15,009 bases of DNA from an uncultured Eubacteriales bacterium. GTDB lineage: Bacteria > Bacillota > Clostridia > Oscillospirales > Oscillospiraceae. The notes beneath the pieces are model-generated. The model searched no databases, was not told the origin of the DNA, and worked only from the letters and a program-made list of their open reading frames with translations. Made by a program: the position numbers and the translations under genes. The DNA is taken from assembly GCA_900554705.1 (NCBI GenBank), contig USIH01000038.1, positions 1 to 15,009 of the forward strand. Direction: 5' to 3'. The first letter of the stretch is position 1. The number at the start of each line of letters is the position of its first letter. Positions 6,822-13,598 of this stretch are shown one piece after another.

Positions 6822-7493
6822 ATGATGAACTACGGCGTATTCTGCGGGCAGGATCTTAGCAAGTGCAAGCAAAGGATCCTCATTTTAGGAGAATCCCATC
6901 ATGGCAAATCCGCGCAGCTTGGCGAAAAGGTCGCATACACAACCGAAAGCGTCGTGCTCAATTATCTCGCCGCAAAGCGCGGCAAACAAAAAACAGAACG
7001 GTCATGGTGTTTTTTCACCAAAATAGCACACGCATTCGATGCATCCCTTCGTACGGAGCAGCTTATTGACTTTTGGAACCATGTATGCTTCGGCAACTAT
7101 CTTGACGTAAACTGCGATGTAAAGCAAGGTTATGCAAAACGCTATCTGGAAGGCGCCAACGGTGCAAACAGGAAACGGTTGAATGAGGCTCTTTTCCAAT
7201 TTGTGAATGGTGAGAGCGACGGATCCCCAGACGGTATCGACATCATTGTCTGCGTGAGCGACCTCGTGTACCGGAATTTACCCAGCGGAGGCGAATCTTC
7301 TTCATGGCATTTTCTTACAGATAATCACCGAAACAAAATATCGCACTGTGTTTATAAAGCAAATATATCTTATGCCTTGGACACACAGCTTCGGCAGGAT
7401 CTGGAAGTATATGCCATTTCACACCCTTCCGGATTTGGCTTTCGCCCTCAAGTATACAATGCCGTTCTAAACGGTTTGCTAAATCTACAATAG
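6822..7493 (+). CDS. Unassigned protein with uracil-DNA-glycosylase-like motifs
   Basis: I do not recognise a named family. The 223-residue product is predicted soluble. It begins with a strand ending ILILGESHHG (19-28), has FWNHVCFGNYLDV (84-96), a central hydrophobic strand DIIVCVSDLVYRNLP (140-154), and ends YAISHPSGFGFRPQVYNAVL (197-216). The order 'Gxx-P/H-H, F-x-NY, hydrophobic strand, HPSG' recalls the UDG superfamily, where a motif after strand 1 and a late HPS motif form the active site. This is similarity of pattern only. AGGAG precedes two successive ATGs (6822 and 6825); the second has the better spacing. The gene is more A+T-rich than its surroundings, lies in an accessory segment next to a tRNA, and ends inside the last 46 bases of the opposing long frame. 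A defence or DNA-repair role is speculation. Confidence 0.6.
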   Translation: MMNYGVFCGQDLSKCKQRILILGESHHGKSAQLGEKVAYTTESVVLNYLAAKRGKQKTERSWCFFTKIAHAFDASLRTEQLIDFWNHVCFGNYLDVNCDVKQGYAKRYLEGANGANRKRLNEALFQFVNGESDGSPDGIDIIVCVSDLVYRNLPSGGESSSWHFLTDNHRNKISHCVYKANISYALDTQLRQDLEVYAISHPSGFGFRPQVYNAVLNGLLNLQ

Positions 7494-10400
7494 CGTAAGA
7501 AATCCTCTCTACCCCGAAAGGGATCACGCTCGGCGATAACTGCGTCGGTCTTTGCCAGTGTCTCATGCGCGATCTCCTCCGATATCGCAGCGCGCCGCTC
7601 CGCGCGCTCTACGCTTCGGACGAGCTGCCCCACCGTCTGAATCTCAGCGTTCGTCTCCTCGTTGCGCCGCTCAAGCTGCGGCGCGACCTTGTGCGCACTG
7701 TCCTTTTTGGAATAACGCTTCACCGCTGTCCGGTCGATCTCCGAAGCGCGATCCGCCTGCACGACGACTGGCGCCTCGCCATGGGCGACGTCGTTGTTGC
7801 GCCAATCAAAACCGGAGAGAAGGTCGCTTACGTCGTTTTCTCCTTTTCGTGCGCTTCCTTCTCGCGCTCCGCTTTCTCCCCCTTTTCGCGCTCCTTCCGT
7901 AGCTGTACGAACATCTCGTGCTCGTGCTGATCCGCCCATTTCTCTGCTTCCAAGCAACGTTTCAGCAGTTCTTCGTCTGTCATAGTCAAGAGCCTCCTTC
8001 TGCCCTGTAATTTCCAAATACACTTCCGTCGGTGCATTTTTGTAGCTATATACAAGATTGGGCATAACGATTCTGCCCAGTTTCCCATCCTTGCCGACGT
8101 AACGCTCCAGCACCCTCGCAACGGACTCCAGATACGGCAGCTCGTTCAGATGCAGATAGACGGAATAGCCGCCTATTGATACGGAATCTCGCACCCTGTT
8201 TGCCAGAGCTTTGGGATTTGCGCCCACCGTAGAAAGCAAAATGTTTTCGCCACGGAGCACCGCTTCTTTCAAAACCATATCGCGCATCAGCGACGCTTCC
8301 CTGTGCACGACCGGGGAGTTCATCCCGTTGTATTCCGGAATGTAGCTTCTGAAATCGTCCGTGTCGATGATCCGCTCGCCGTATTCTTCCGATAAGCGGT
8401 GAGAATAGACGGAAGATTTTCCGCTCCCCGGCAGCCCAATGACAATATCCATTCTTCGCTCTCGAAGAATTTCTCCGTCTAACTTTCCCGTTTCGGAATT
8501 GTAGCTCCCCAAACGCATTGCATCTTCGTAGCCCGCGTTCCGTAGCTCCGTTCGATCGGGAAGATGGATCGTTTCCTGTTGCTTTGACAAGGTTTTGGCC
8601 AAAGCAACCTCAGGCAAGTTCATCACTTCCTCAGCGGCAACATTCTCGCCAGCGTGTAGCCGATCCAGGACATTCTGCATCTTGGCACTCCGCTCTCCGC
8701 TTTTATTATACAGCGTGCGTCCCTCGCCGTCAAGGTCCTGTTTCCATATAAAATCAAACTTTTCCCCGTCAATGTCGGCAGAATACCCGTTTTCATTCTC
8801 CAAAACGGAAACATTTACATCGCCTTGTGTAATTTTCCGTCTTCCGCGTCCCATCGCTTCGGAAGTGCCCGTCCCGCCGTCCTCAAGCGTGCTTTCGGCC
8901 TGCTCTCGCCGTGCGAGCGGCTCGTTTCGATATGCCGCCGTTTCATCGTAACTCTCTTCCCGATTTTCCTTTTTCGAAAACTTCTCCGTGCGGTCGCCGT
9001 CACGTCGCGCGGACACCGCCTCGGTGACCGCCTGCTGCAATTCCGACACGGCGCGTCTTGCGCTCGCTATGTCTGCGCCGAATTGCTCCTGCACCTTCCG
9101 GACAAGCACCTCCGCATTTGCGTTCCTGCTTCCCCTTCCGGCAAGCCTTCCGAAGAACGACTTCGCAGAGGAAATCAGCGCGTGGATGCCCCTCAGGTTT
9201 TTCACCTGTTCGCCGTTTCGGATGGATCGCAGGAATGCGTCCAGCGTCTCCTTGTCCGATAACAGCTCCCCGATAAAGTCGCACGTCACATCCTCCCGTG
9301 CTGCGGACTCCTTCGCGTACGCCTCGTCTGATGCCTGCTTTTCCGCCACCGCGTCGCTGCCCTTGATCGTGATCGCGGCGTCCTCCAGCCGCTTCCATGC
9401 CAATGTGCCGATGCGGCTTCTGACCTCATGCCCAATCTCATGCTCCGCCGTGAAGAGAAACACGTTTTTCGCACCGTTGTGCCTCGGCGCAATGTCGATG
9501 CGGATGTCGCCCTCCTCGTTCCATATCCCGTTGTTTTCTCCGAGGTCGTCCATGACAAAGCGCCGCCCGAACAGCTTCCCCAGCGCATCAATGGCATCCG
9601 CCTCTTTCTTTGTCAGTTGTACGGAACGTTCATTCTGCACCAGTCCGGCAGCCGAATTTCCCTCCGTTGCCGCGCCCTCCAGATAGTCCTGATAGGCAAG
9701 GTCGACATCCAGTTCAGAGGCGTTCTTCTGTCCCTTTCGGAATTGCACCGCAAAGTCGTCTCTGTCCATCCTATCGGCCTGCCGCGCAGCGGCCGAAACG
9801 TCATTGCCGCCAGCGGCTGTTTTTCGCGTCTCCGGCGCGTTTTCTGTCTGAGCGGAAACTGTGTCGCTCTTGCGCTGCGCTATCTGCTGCGCTTGCGTTT
9901 GCGCCGTTGCAACGCTGTCTCCGCCGCCCGTAGCGCCGTGCACTCCGCGTCGTGTGAGCAGGCCGTCCCGATACGCCGCCGCTTGGTCGTAGCCCTCCTT
10001 GCCATAGGTCGGCAGGCTCTCCAGCTGCGAGCGCTCCATGTGCGGGTACTTGCCGATATTCGCCGCAACGGTTTCCGCAGAATCTCCGTTGTGTACCATG
10101 AAGTAGATGTACGGCGTTCCCTTGCTTGCGTCCCAGCCGGGGTTAGCGTATTGTTCATTGAACTCCACACGGGCAACCGGCGTAAAACCGTAGCGCTCAT
10201 AAATACGCACAAGGTCTTTCCCATAGCAGTCCAGCTTCAAGCCTCCCGCCGCGATAGCCTGCGGCATAACGCCATCCATCGCGTGCGGGGTATGGTTAAG
10301 CTGCTTGTTTTTGAACACGGCTTCAATATCGCCGTCCGCGGTAACAGCAAAGCCTATCGTACCGCCCTCATCCATGAGCAGCGTTTTCCCCTGAAGGTCC

Positions 10401-10846
10401 TCTACGGATTGCGGCGTTACTGCCCAGCCGTGGTCTGCGTCTGCCGTCCGCGCCGCATCCAGCGCAGCAGAAAACGCGGCGCTTGATGCATCGAAGTTAT
10501 ACAACTCCGCTGCTACAACGCCGCGCTGCTCAAATGCTCGTTGGAGGTTTTGGCTTAAACCCCTTCCAGAAAAGACTTGATTTGTTCGTCCGTTTTGTCG
10601 TCCTCCCGCATCTCGTCTACCAGAAAACTGTCCTCCGGGAACTCCTTCAGCCATTCCTCCAGCCATTCGGTTGCTTTCATTGGAAACACCTCCATCTCCT
10701 CCAGTATATCCCGAATCTTCGGCGTTGTCAATATTCACTTGTTCGTTCTTCTCTGCCGTCGCCGCGAACGCGCGCAGCGCCTCCTCGCCTGCCTTGGCGA
10801 TCTCCGCGCGAAACAGCTCCGGCGTAATGGTCTCGTCCCTGTCCAT
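7448..10846 (-). CDS. Phage/ICE-type polyvalent protein fragment (GNAT-like, zincin-like and zeta-toxin-like segments)
   Basis: This long open frame resembles the multidomain 'polyvalent' proteins carried by phages and conjugative elements. Numbering from the first ATG after the tRNA terminator (10846), 1132 residues hold the following. A GNAT-like segment at about 98-270 includes LVRIYERYGFTPVARVEF and PYIYFMVHNG. A metallopeptidase-like segment has HEIGH at 469-473 and a possible third ligand in AREDVTCDFIGELL (517-530). A zeta-toxin-like kinase has Walker A GLPGSGKSS at 804-812 and IIDTDDFRSYIPEY at 827-840. A charged, coiled-coil-like tail follows. Low-complexity linkers separate the segments. 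No good ribosome binding site precedes 10846. The frame is open upstream through the tRNA terminator and tRNA-Cys to 11062, and downstream it stops inside the neighbouring convergent gene. Both ends therefore look truncated; I read it as a stranded internal fragment, possibly a pseudogene, though 3.4 kb without a stop implies recent loss or continued use. Confidence 0.7.
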   Translation of the reverse strand: MDRDETITPELFRAEIAKAGEEALRAFAATAEKNEQVNIDNAEDSGYTGGDGGVSNESNRMAGGMAEGVPGGQFSGRRDAGGRQNGRTNQVFSGRGLSQNLQRAFEQRGVVAAELYNFDASSAAFSAALDAARTADADHGWAVTPQSVEDLQGKTLLMDEGGTIGFAVTADGDIEAVFKNKQLNHTPHAMDGVMPQAIAAGGLKLDCYGKDLVRIYERYGFTPVARVEFNEQYANPGWDASKGTPYIYFMVHNGDSAETVAANIGKYPHMERSQLESLPTYGKEGYDQAAAYRDGLLTRRGVHGATGGGDSVATAQTQAQQIAQRKSDTVSAQTENAPETRKTAAGGNDVSAAARQADRMDRDDFAVQFRKGQKNASELDVDLAYQDYLEGAATEGNSAAGLVQNERSVQLTKKEADAIDALGKLFGRRFVMDDLGENNGIWNEEGDIRIDIAPRHNGAKNVFLFTAEHEIGHEVRSRIGTLAWKRLEDAAITIKGSDAVAEKQASDEAYAKESAAREDVTCDFIGELLSDKETLDAFLRSIRNGEQVKNLRGIHALISSAKSFFGRLAGRGSRNANAEVLVRKVQEQFGADIASARRAVSELQQAVTEAVSARRDGDRTEKFSKKENREESYDETAAYRNEPLARREQAESTLEDGGTGTSEAMGRGRRKITQGDVNVSVLENENGYSADIDGEKFDFIWKQDLDGEGRTLYNKSGERSAKMQNVLDRLHAGENVAAEEVMNLPEVALAKTLSKQQETIHLPDRTELRNAGYEDAMRLGSYNSETGKLDGEILRERRMDIVIGLPGSGKSSVYSHRLSEEYGERIIDTDDFRSYIPEYNGMNSPVVHREASLMRDMVLKEAVLRGENILLSTVGANPKALANRVRDSVSIGGYSVYLHLNELPYLESVARVLERYVGKDGKLGRIVMPNLVYSYKNAPTEVYLEITGQKEALDYDRRRTAETLLGSREMGGSARARDVRTATEGARKGGESGAREGSARKGENDVSDLLSGFDWRNNDVAHGEAPVVVQADRASEIDRTAVKRYSKKDSAHKVAPQLERRNEETNAEIQTVGQLVRSVERAERRAAISEEIAHETLAKTDAVIAERDPFRGREDFLRYCRFSKPFRTALYT

Positions 10847-10962
10847 GCGTTTCTTCAGCGCCTCGGCCACTTGCCGCGCTCCCGAATCCTGCTCTGTCTG
10901 CTCGCTTGCGAGGATAGACTTTTGACGGACGTTCCTTGCCGGATAAGCAATACTACGACAAT

Positions 10963-10998
10963 AAGCCCCGCTTTTCGTGATCTCGAAAAGCGGGGCTT
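10963..10998 (-). terminator. Terminator hairpin of the tRNA operon
   Basis: A perfect 15-bp stem (10963-10977 with 10984-10998, AAGCCCCGCTTTTCG) has a six-base loop and starts four bases after the encoded CCA of tRNA-Cys. On the minus strand the stem is followed by ATTGTCG instead of a U run, so the usual tail is missing. This may mark the junction with the inserted fragment. Confidence 0.75.
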
Positions 10999-11001
10999 GC
11001 A

Positions 11002-11076
11002 TGGAGGTGCCGCCCAGATTTGAACTGGGGAGTGAAGGTTTTGCAGACCTTTGCCTTACCACTTGGCCACGGCACC
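11002..11076 (-). tRNA. tRNA-Cys (anticodon GCA)
   Basis: The acceptor arm GGTGCCG pairs with CGGCACC. The anticodon stem AAGGT/ACCTT surrounds loop CTGCAAA (GCA, cysteine). The T arm contains AGTTCAAATCT, the discriminator base is U, and CCA is encoded. It is the last gene of the five-gene tRNA operon. Confidence 0.97.
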
Positions 11077-11083
11077 GTTTATG

Positions 11084-11113
11084 AAATAAGGAACGCAGGT
11101 GCGTTCCTTATTT
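11084..11113. other. Hairpin in the spacer between tRNA-Gly and tRNA-Cys
   Basis: AAATAAGGAACGC (11084-11096) pairs perfectly with GCGTTCCTTATTT (11101-11113) across a four-base loop, filling most of the 40-base spacer. On the transcribed strand it is followed by CATAAAC, without a U run. A processing signal, a weak terminator or an attenuator are all possible. Confidence 0.6.
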
Positions 11114-11116
11114 GTT

Positions 11117-11192
11117 TGGAGCGGGTGACGAGGCTCGAACTCGCTACCTCCACCTTGGCAAGGTGGCGCTCTACCAGATGAGCTACACCCGC
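11117..11192 (-). tRNA. tRNA-Gly (anticodon GCC)
   Basis: The acceptor arm GCGGGTG pairs with CACCCGC. The anticodon stem CCACC/GGTGG surrounds loop TTGCCAA (GCC, glycine). The T arm contains AGTTCGAGCCT, the discriminator is U, and CCA is encoded. Only three bases separate it from tRNA-Phe. Confidence 0.97.
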
Positions 11193-11195
11193 ATA

Positions 11196-11271
<76 letters not shown>

Positions 11272-11275
11272 ATGA

Positions 11276-11298
11276 TGAGCCGAGATAAACTCGGCTCA
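11276..11298. other. Hairpin in the spacer between tRNA-Asp and tRNA-Phe
   Basis: TGAGCCGAG (11276-11284) pairs with CTCGGCTCA (11290-11298) around a five-base loop. No U run follows on the transcribed strand. It is the second spacer hairpin of the operon, absent between the closely spaced Gly and Phe genes. Confidence 0.55.
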
Positions 11299-11309
11299 AA
11301 TGCGTTATA

Positions 11310-11386
11310 TGGCGACCCGGAACGGACTCGAACCGTCGACCTCCAGCGTGACAGGCTGGCGTGCTAACCGACTGCACCACCGGGCC
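11310..11386 (-). tRNA. tRNA-Asp (anticodon GTC)
   Basis: The acceptor arm GGCCCGG pairs with CCGGGTC (one G-U). The anticodon stem CCAGC/GCTGG surrounds loop CTGTCAC (GTC, aspartate). The T arm contains GGTTCGAGTCC, the discriminator is G, and CCA is encoded. GUC is one of the anticodons that receive queuosine, linking it to the tgt/queA products. Confidence 0.97.
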
Positions 11387-11393
11387 AAATGTG

Positions 11394-11469
11394 TGGTGGG
11401 AACAACAGGGCTCGAACCTGTGACCCCATGCTTGTAAGGCATGTGCTCTCCCAGCTGAGCTATGCTCCC
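11394..11469 (-). tRNA. tRNA-Val (anticodon TAC)
   Basis: The acceptor arm GGGAGCA pairs with TGTTCCC (one G-U). The anticodon stem CATGC/GCATG surrounds loop CTTACAA (TAC, valine). The T arm contains GGTTCGAGCCC and CCA is encoded. It is the promoter-proximal gene of the operon and a different isoacceptor from the CAC gene at 6354. Confidence 0.97.
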
Positions 11470-11500
11470 GTTCGACTGATTTGCATCAGCGACGGGTTTC

Positions 11501-11529
11501 ATTATACACAAGCACCCCCTGTTTGTCAA
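11501..11529 (-). promoter_or_regulatory. Promoter of the Val-Asp-Phe-Gly-Cys tRNA operon
   Basis: On the minus strand there is a perfect TTGACA (11524-11529) and a perfect TATAAT (11501-11506), 17 bases apart. The first tRNA begins about 31 bases after the -10 box. Confidence 0.95.
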
Positions 11530-11573
11530 GCACTAAATTCCATTTTTTTGCTCTTTTTTTCAAAAGCCTTTCC

Positions 11574-11602
11574 TTGCTATTTTTCGTGCCCTATGTTATA
11601 CT
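11574..11602 (+). promoter_or_regulatory. Promoter of the YcxB-like gene
   Basis: TTGCTA (11574-11579) and TATACT (11597-11602) are 17 bases apart, with TG at 11594-11595 giving an extended -10. The predicted leader is about 28 bases before the ATG at 11636. Confidence 0.75.
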
Positions 11603-11635
11603 CATAGGAGCAGAAAAGAAACGCCGGAGGTGCCT

Positions 11636-12667
11636 ATGGAAAACGGATTTTTGCTTGATTTCACGCTGCAACGGCGTGACTATTTTGAGTTTGGCCGCGT
11701 GCAGACGCGCCGTTCAAAGGCTTGGAGCTTTGTTCTGATCCTCGCACTGTTACTTATGTTTGCCTACCCTGCCCTACTCGCCTTTACCTCGCTGCCGAGC
11801 ATCGGCACATTTTTGACCATCGGCATTTTTGAATTTATCTACTGGTTCTTTGCCGATAAGATCCTTGGCATTGCCGCGCAGAACAATATGCACAAGTCCA
11901 CCTACTCCGGCTATCGCTTTGCGGACGACGCGCTCTACGTCTTCACGCAGACGGCAAATTCCGCCGTCGCCTACGGCTCGATCGAAACGCTTTGGGAAAC
12001 GGATCGGATCTTCTTCCTTGCAAACGGCAAAAACACCGGCTTCATCGTTCCGAAATCCGCCGTTGCGCCGGAAGCGCTTGGCGCGTTCCGATCTTTCATC
12101 GAGCAAAAGACGCAGAAGTCGTTCCGCTATACAAAGAGCGTCGGCGCGAAGCACTATCTCTTCGGCGCGGCCGTCGTCGTCCTGCTCGCAGCCTCCATTT
12201 TCGGCGCGATCAAGCTGCACGATAAAGAAGCGAAGAAGCTCTACGTCCACACGAAGGAAACCTACAGCATTTCCCTCCCCAAGGGGTTCCGCGAGCGGAA
12301 TTATGAGGAGCTTGGCGACTACTTCTATGTACTGTCGGACAACCAGACGACTGTGCTCGTCCTCAATGAGTCGAAAGCCACGCTCACTTCCGCATTCCAG
12401 AGCGACGCGCCCACCTCCTCGTCGGAGTATCTGGCGCTGCTCGGAAAGATCTATAATGTCGACCTGTCCGAAAGCAAGGATCTGGAAAACGGTGCTTGCT
12501 GCGCCTCTTACGTCGTCAGCGACGACGAAGGATCCTCGTATTACTACCTCCTCACGGTCATGGAGACCGACACGCACTTCTGGACGACGCAGTTTGCCTG
12601 CAAGGAAAGCAGCAAGGCGCGCAACGATTTCGAAAAATGGGCACAGTCCGTTACGATCACGGAGTGA
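11636..12667 (+). CDS. YcxB-like membrane protein
   Basis: This is a 343-residue membrane protein of unknown role. The N-terminal FTLQRRDYFEF (9-19) is followed by two hydrophobic helices (about 31-50 and 57-76). A cytoplasmic YcxB-like segment at about 85-157 reads SGYRFADDALYVF, then SIETLWETDRIFFLANGKNTGFIVPKSAV. A third helix at about 174-193 leads to an extra C-terminal domain of about 150 residues, probably outside the membrane, containing YSISLPKGF. The last part resembles lipoprotein-like or PsbP-like single domains of Firmicutes (weak inference). The ATG at 11636 follows GGAGGTG; a GTG two codons earlier overlaps that ribosome binding site and is unlikely. The gene is alone, with its own promoter and a shared downstream terminator, opposing hslO. 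Confidence 0.8.
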   Translation: MENGFLLDFTLQRRDYFEFGRVQTRRSKAWSFVLILALLLMFAYPALLAFTSLPSIGTFLTIGIFEFIYWFFADKILGIAAQNNMHKSTYSGYRFADDALYVFTQTANSAVAYGSIETLWETDRIFFLANGKNTGFIVPKSAVAPEALGAFRSFIEQKTQKSFRYTKSVGAKHYLFGAAVVVLLAASIFGAIKLHDKEAKKLYVHTKETYSISLPKGFRERNYEELGDYFYVLSDNQTTVLVLNESKATLTSAFQSDAPTSSSEYLALLGKIYNVDLSESKDLENGACCASYVVSDDEGSSYYYLLTVMETDTHFWTTQFACKESSKARNDFEKWAQSVTITE

Positions 12668-12676
12668 CTTTTCATG

Positions 12677-12715
12677 AAAATGACAGCTGCAAGATGATTG
12701 CAGCTGTCATTTTTT
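12677..12715. terminator. Bidirectional terminator between the YcxB-like gene and hslO
   Basis: A perfect 15-bp stem (12677-12691 with 12699-12713, core ATGACAGCTGCA) has a seven-base loop. A T run continues to 12715 and A residues lie at the left end, so it serves both convergent genes. It overlaps the hslO stop codon. Confidence 0.92.
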
Positions 12716-13598
12716 ATTCGTTTGCGTCCTTGAGCAACTGCGCGACGTCCTCCGGTGTGAAGGTATATGCCGTGTCGCAGAACTGGCACTCGATCGTGAT
12801 GGGTTTTCCCTCGTCTACGATCTCCTGCAGGTCTTTTTTCCCGATCGTCAAGAGCGTCGCGGACACGCGCTCTCTGCTGCAATAGCAGCGGTATTCGACC
12901 GGCGTCTCATCAAAAAATTCGAGGTCGAACGCGGAGAGCACACTGCTAAGGATCTCCTCCGGTGTCTTACCCGCGTCGAGCATCGCAGTGACCGCGCCGC
13001 AGCGCTGTATGCCTGCCTCTACCTTGTCGATGACGTCATCCGGCGCACCGGGCAAAAGCTGGATCAGGTAGCCGCCCGCAACGCGCACGCTCCGGTCGGT
13101 ATTGATCAGCACGCCCAGCGCGCACGCCGTCGGCGTCTGCTCGCTCTGCGCAAAGTAGGCAGTGATGTCATCGGCGATCTCGCCGCTGACAAGCGCGACC
13201 GAGCCGACATACGGCTCCTTCATTCGCAGGTCACGAATGACCGTCAGCATACCGTCGGTGCCGACTGCGGCACCGACGTCCAGCTTGCCTGCATATTTCT
13301 CCAAAAGCGTGATCGACGGATTATGAACATAACCGCGCACATTGCCGACGGCGTCGGAGGTAGCAAGGAGCGTGCCGAGCGGGCCGCCGCCCTTGATCTG
13401 AAGCGTCAGCGCGCCGTCCTCGGCCTTTTGAAGATTGCCCATCATAGAGCAGGCAGAAAGCAGGCGTCCGAGCGCCGCCGTTGCCGTCGGTGTCGTTTTG
13501 TGGATCATTCTCGCGCGCTCGACGATCGCCGTCGAGCGGATCGCCATTGCCTTGACATAACCGTCGCGGCTCATGGCACGGATGATATAGTCCATCAT
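12714..13598 (-). CDS. hslO: Redox-regulated chaperone Hsp33
   Basis: Hsp33 is a cytoplasmic holdase switched on by oxidation of a C-terminal zinc centre. The 294-residue length is normal. The N-terminal domain shows DYIIRAMSRDG, then ALGRLLSACSMMG, QIKGGGPLGTLLATSD, and GNVRGYVHNPS. The redox switch carries the four zinc ligands as CYC (238-240) and CQFC (271-274). The first ATG at 13598 overlaps the TAA of the methyltransferase gene (TAATG). A second ATG at 13595 has better spacing from GGAGG and may be the true start, with no functional difference. It is the last gene of a three-gene operon and ends in the shared terminator. Confidence 0.97.
   Translation of the reverse strand: MMDYIIRAMSRDGYVKAMAIRSTAIVERARMIHKTTPTATAALGRLLSACSMMGNLQKAEDGALTLQIKGGGPLGTLLATSDAVGNVRGYVHNPSITLLEKYAGKLDVGAAVGTDGMLTVIRDLRMKEPYVGSVALVSGEIADDITAYFAQSEQTPTACALGVLINTDRSVRVAGGYLIQLLPGAPDDVIDKVEAGIQRCGAVTAMLDAGKTPEEILSSVLSAFDLEFFDETPVEYRCYCSRERVSATLLTIGKKDLQEIVDEGKPITIECQFCDTAYTFTPEDVAQLLKDANE

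Noticed and set aside
9428..10486. Plus-strand open frame of 352 codons opposite the polyvalent frame
   Set aside because: It is antisense to recognisable domains, has arginine-rich low-quality composition and no ribosome binding site. It is a shadow of the G+C-rich gene, as are the similar frames opposite queA, dapA and the regulator.
7494..11035. attL/attR direct repeats from integration into tRNA-Cys or tRNA-Val
   Set aside because: I looked for copies of the tRNA 3' ends near the far edge of the segment (about 7490-7530) and found none, and there is no integrase in the window.
10847..11062. Extending the polyvalent protein to an ATG at 11062
   Set aside because: The first part of that frame is the tRNA-Cys gene and its terminator hairpin read as protein, so those residues are not a real N-terminus.
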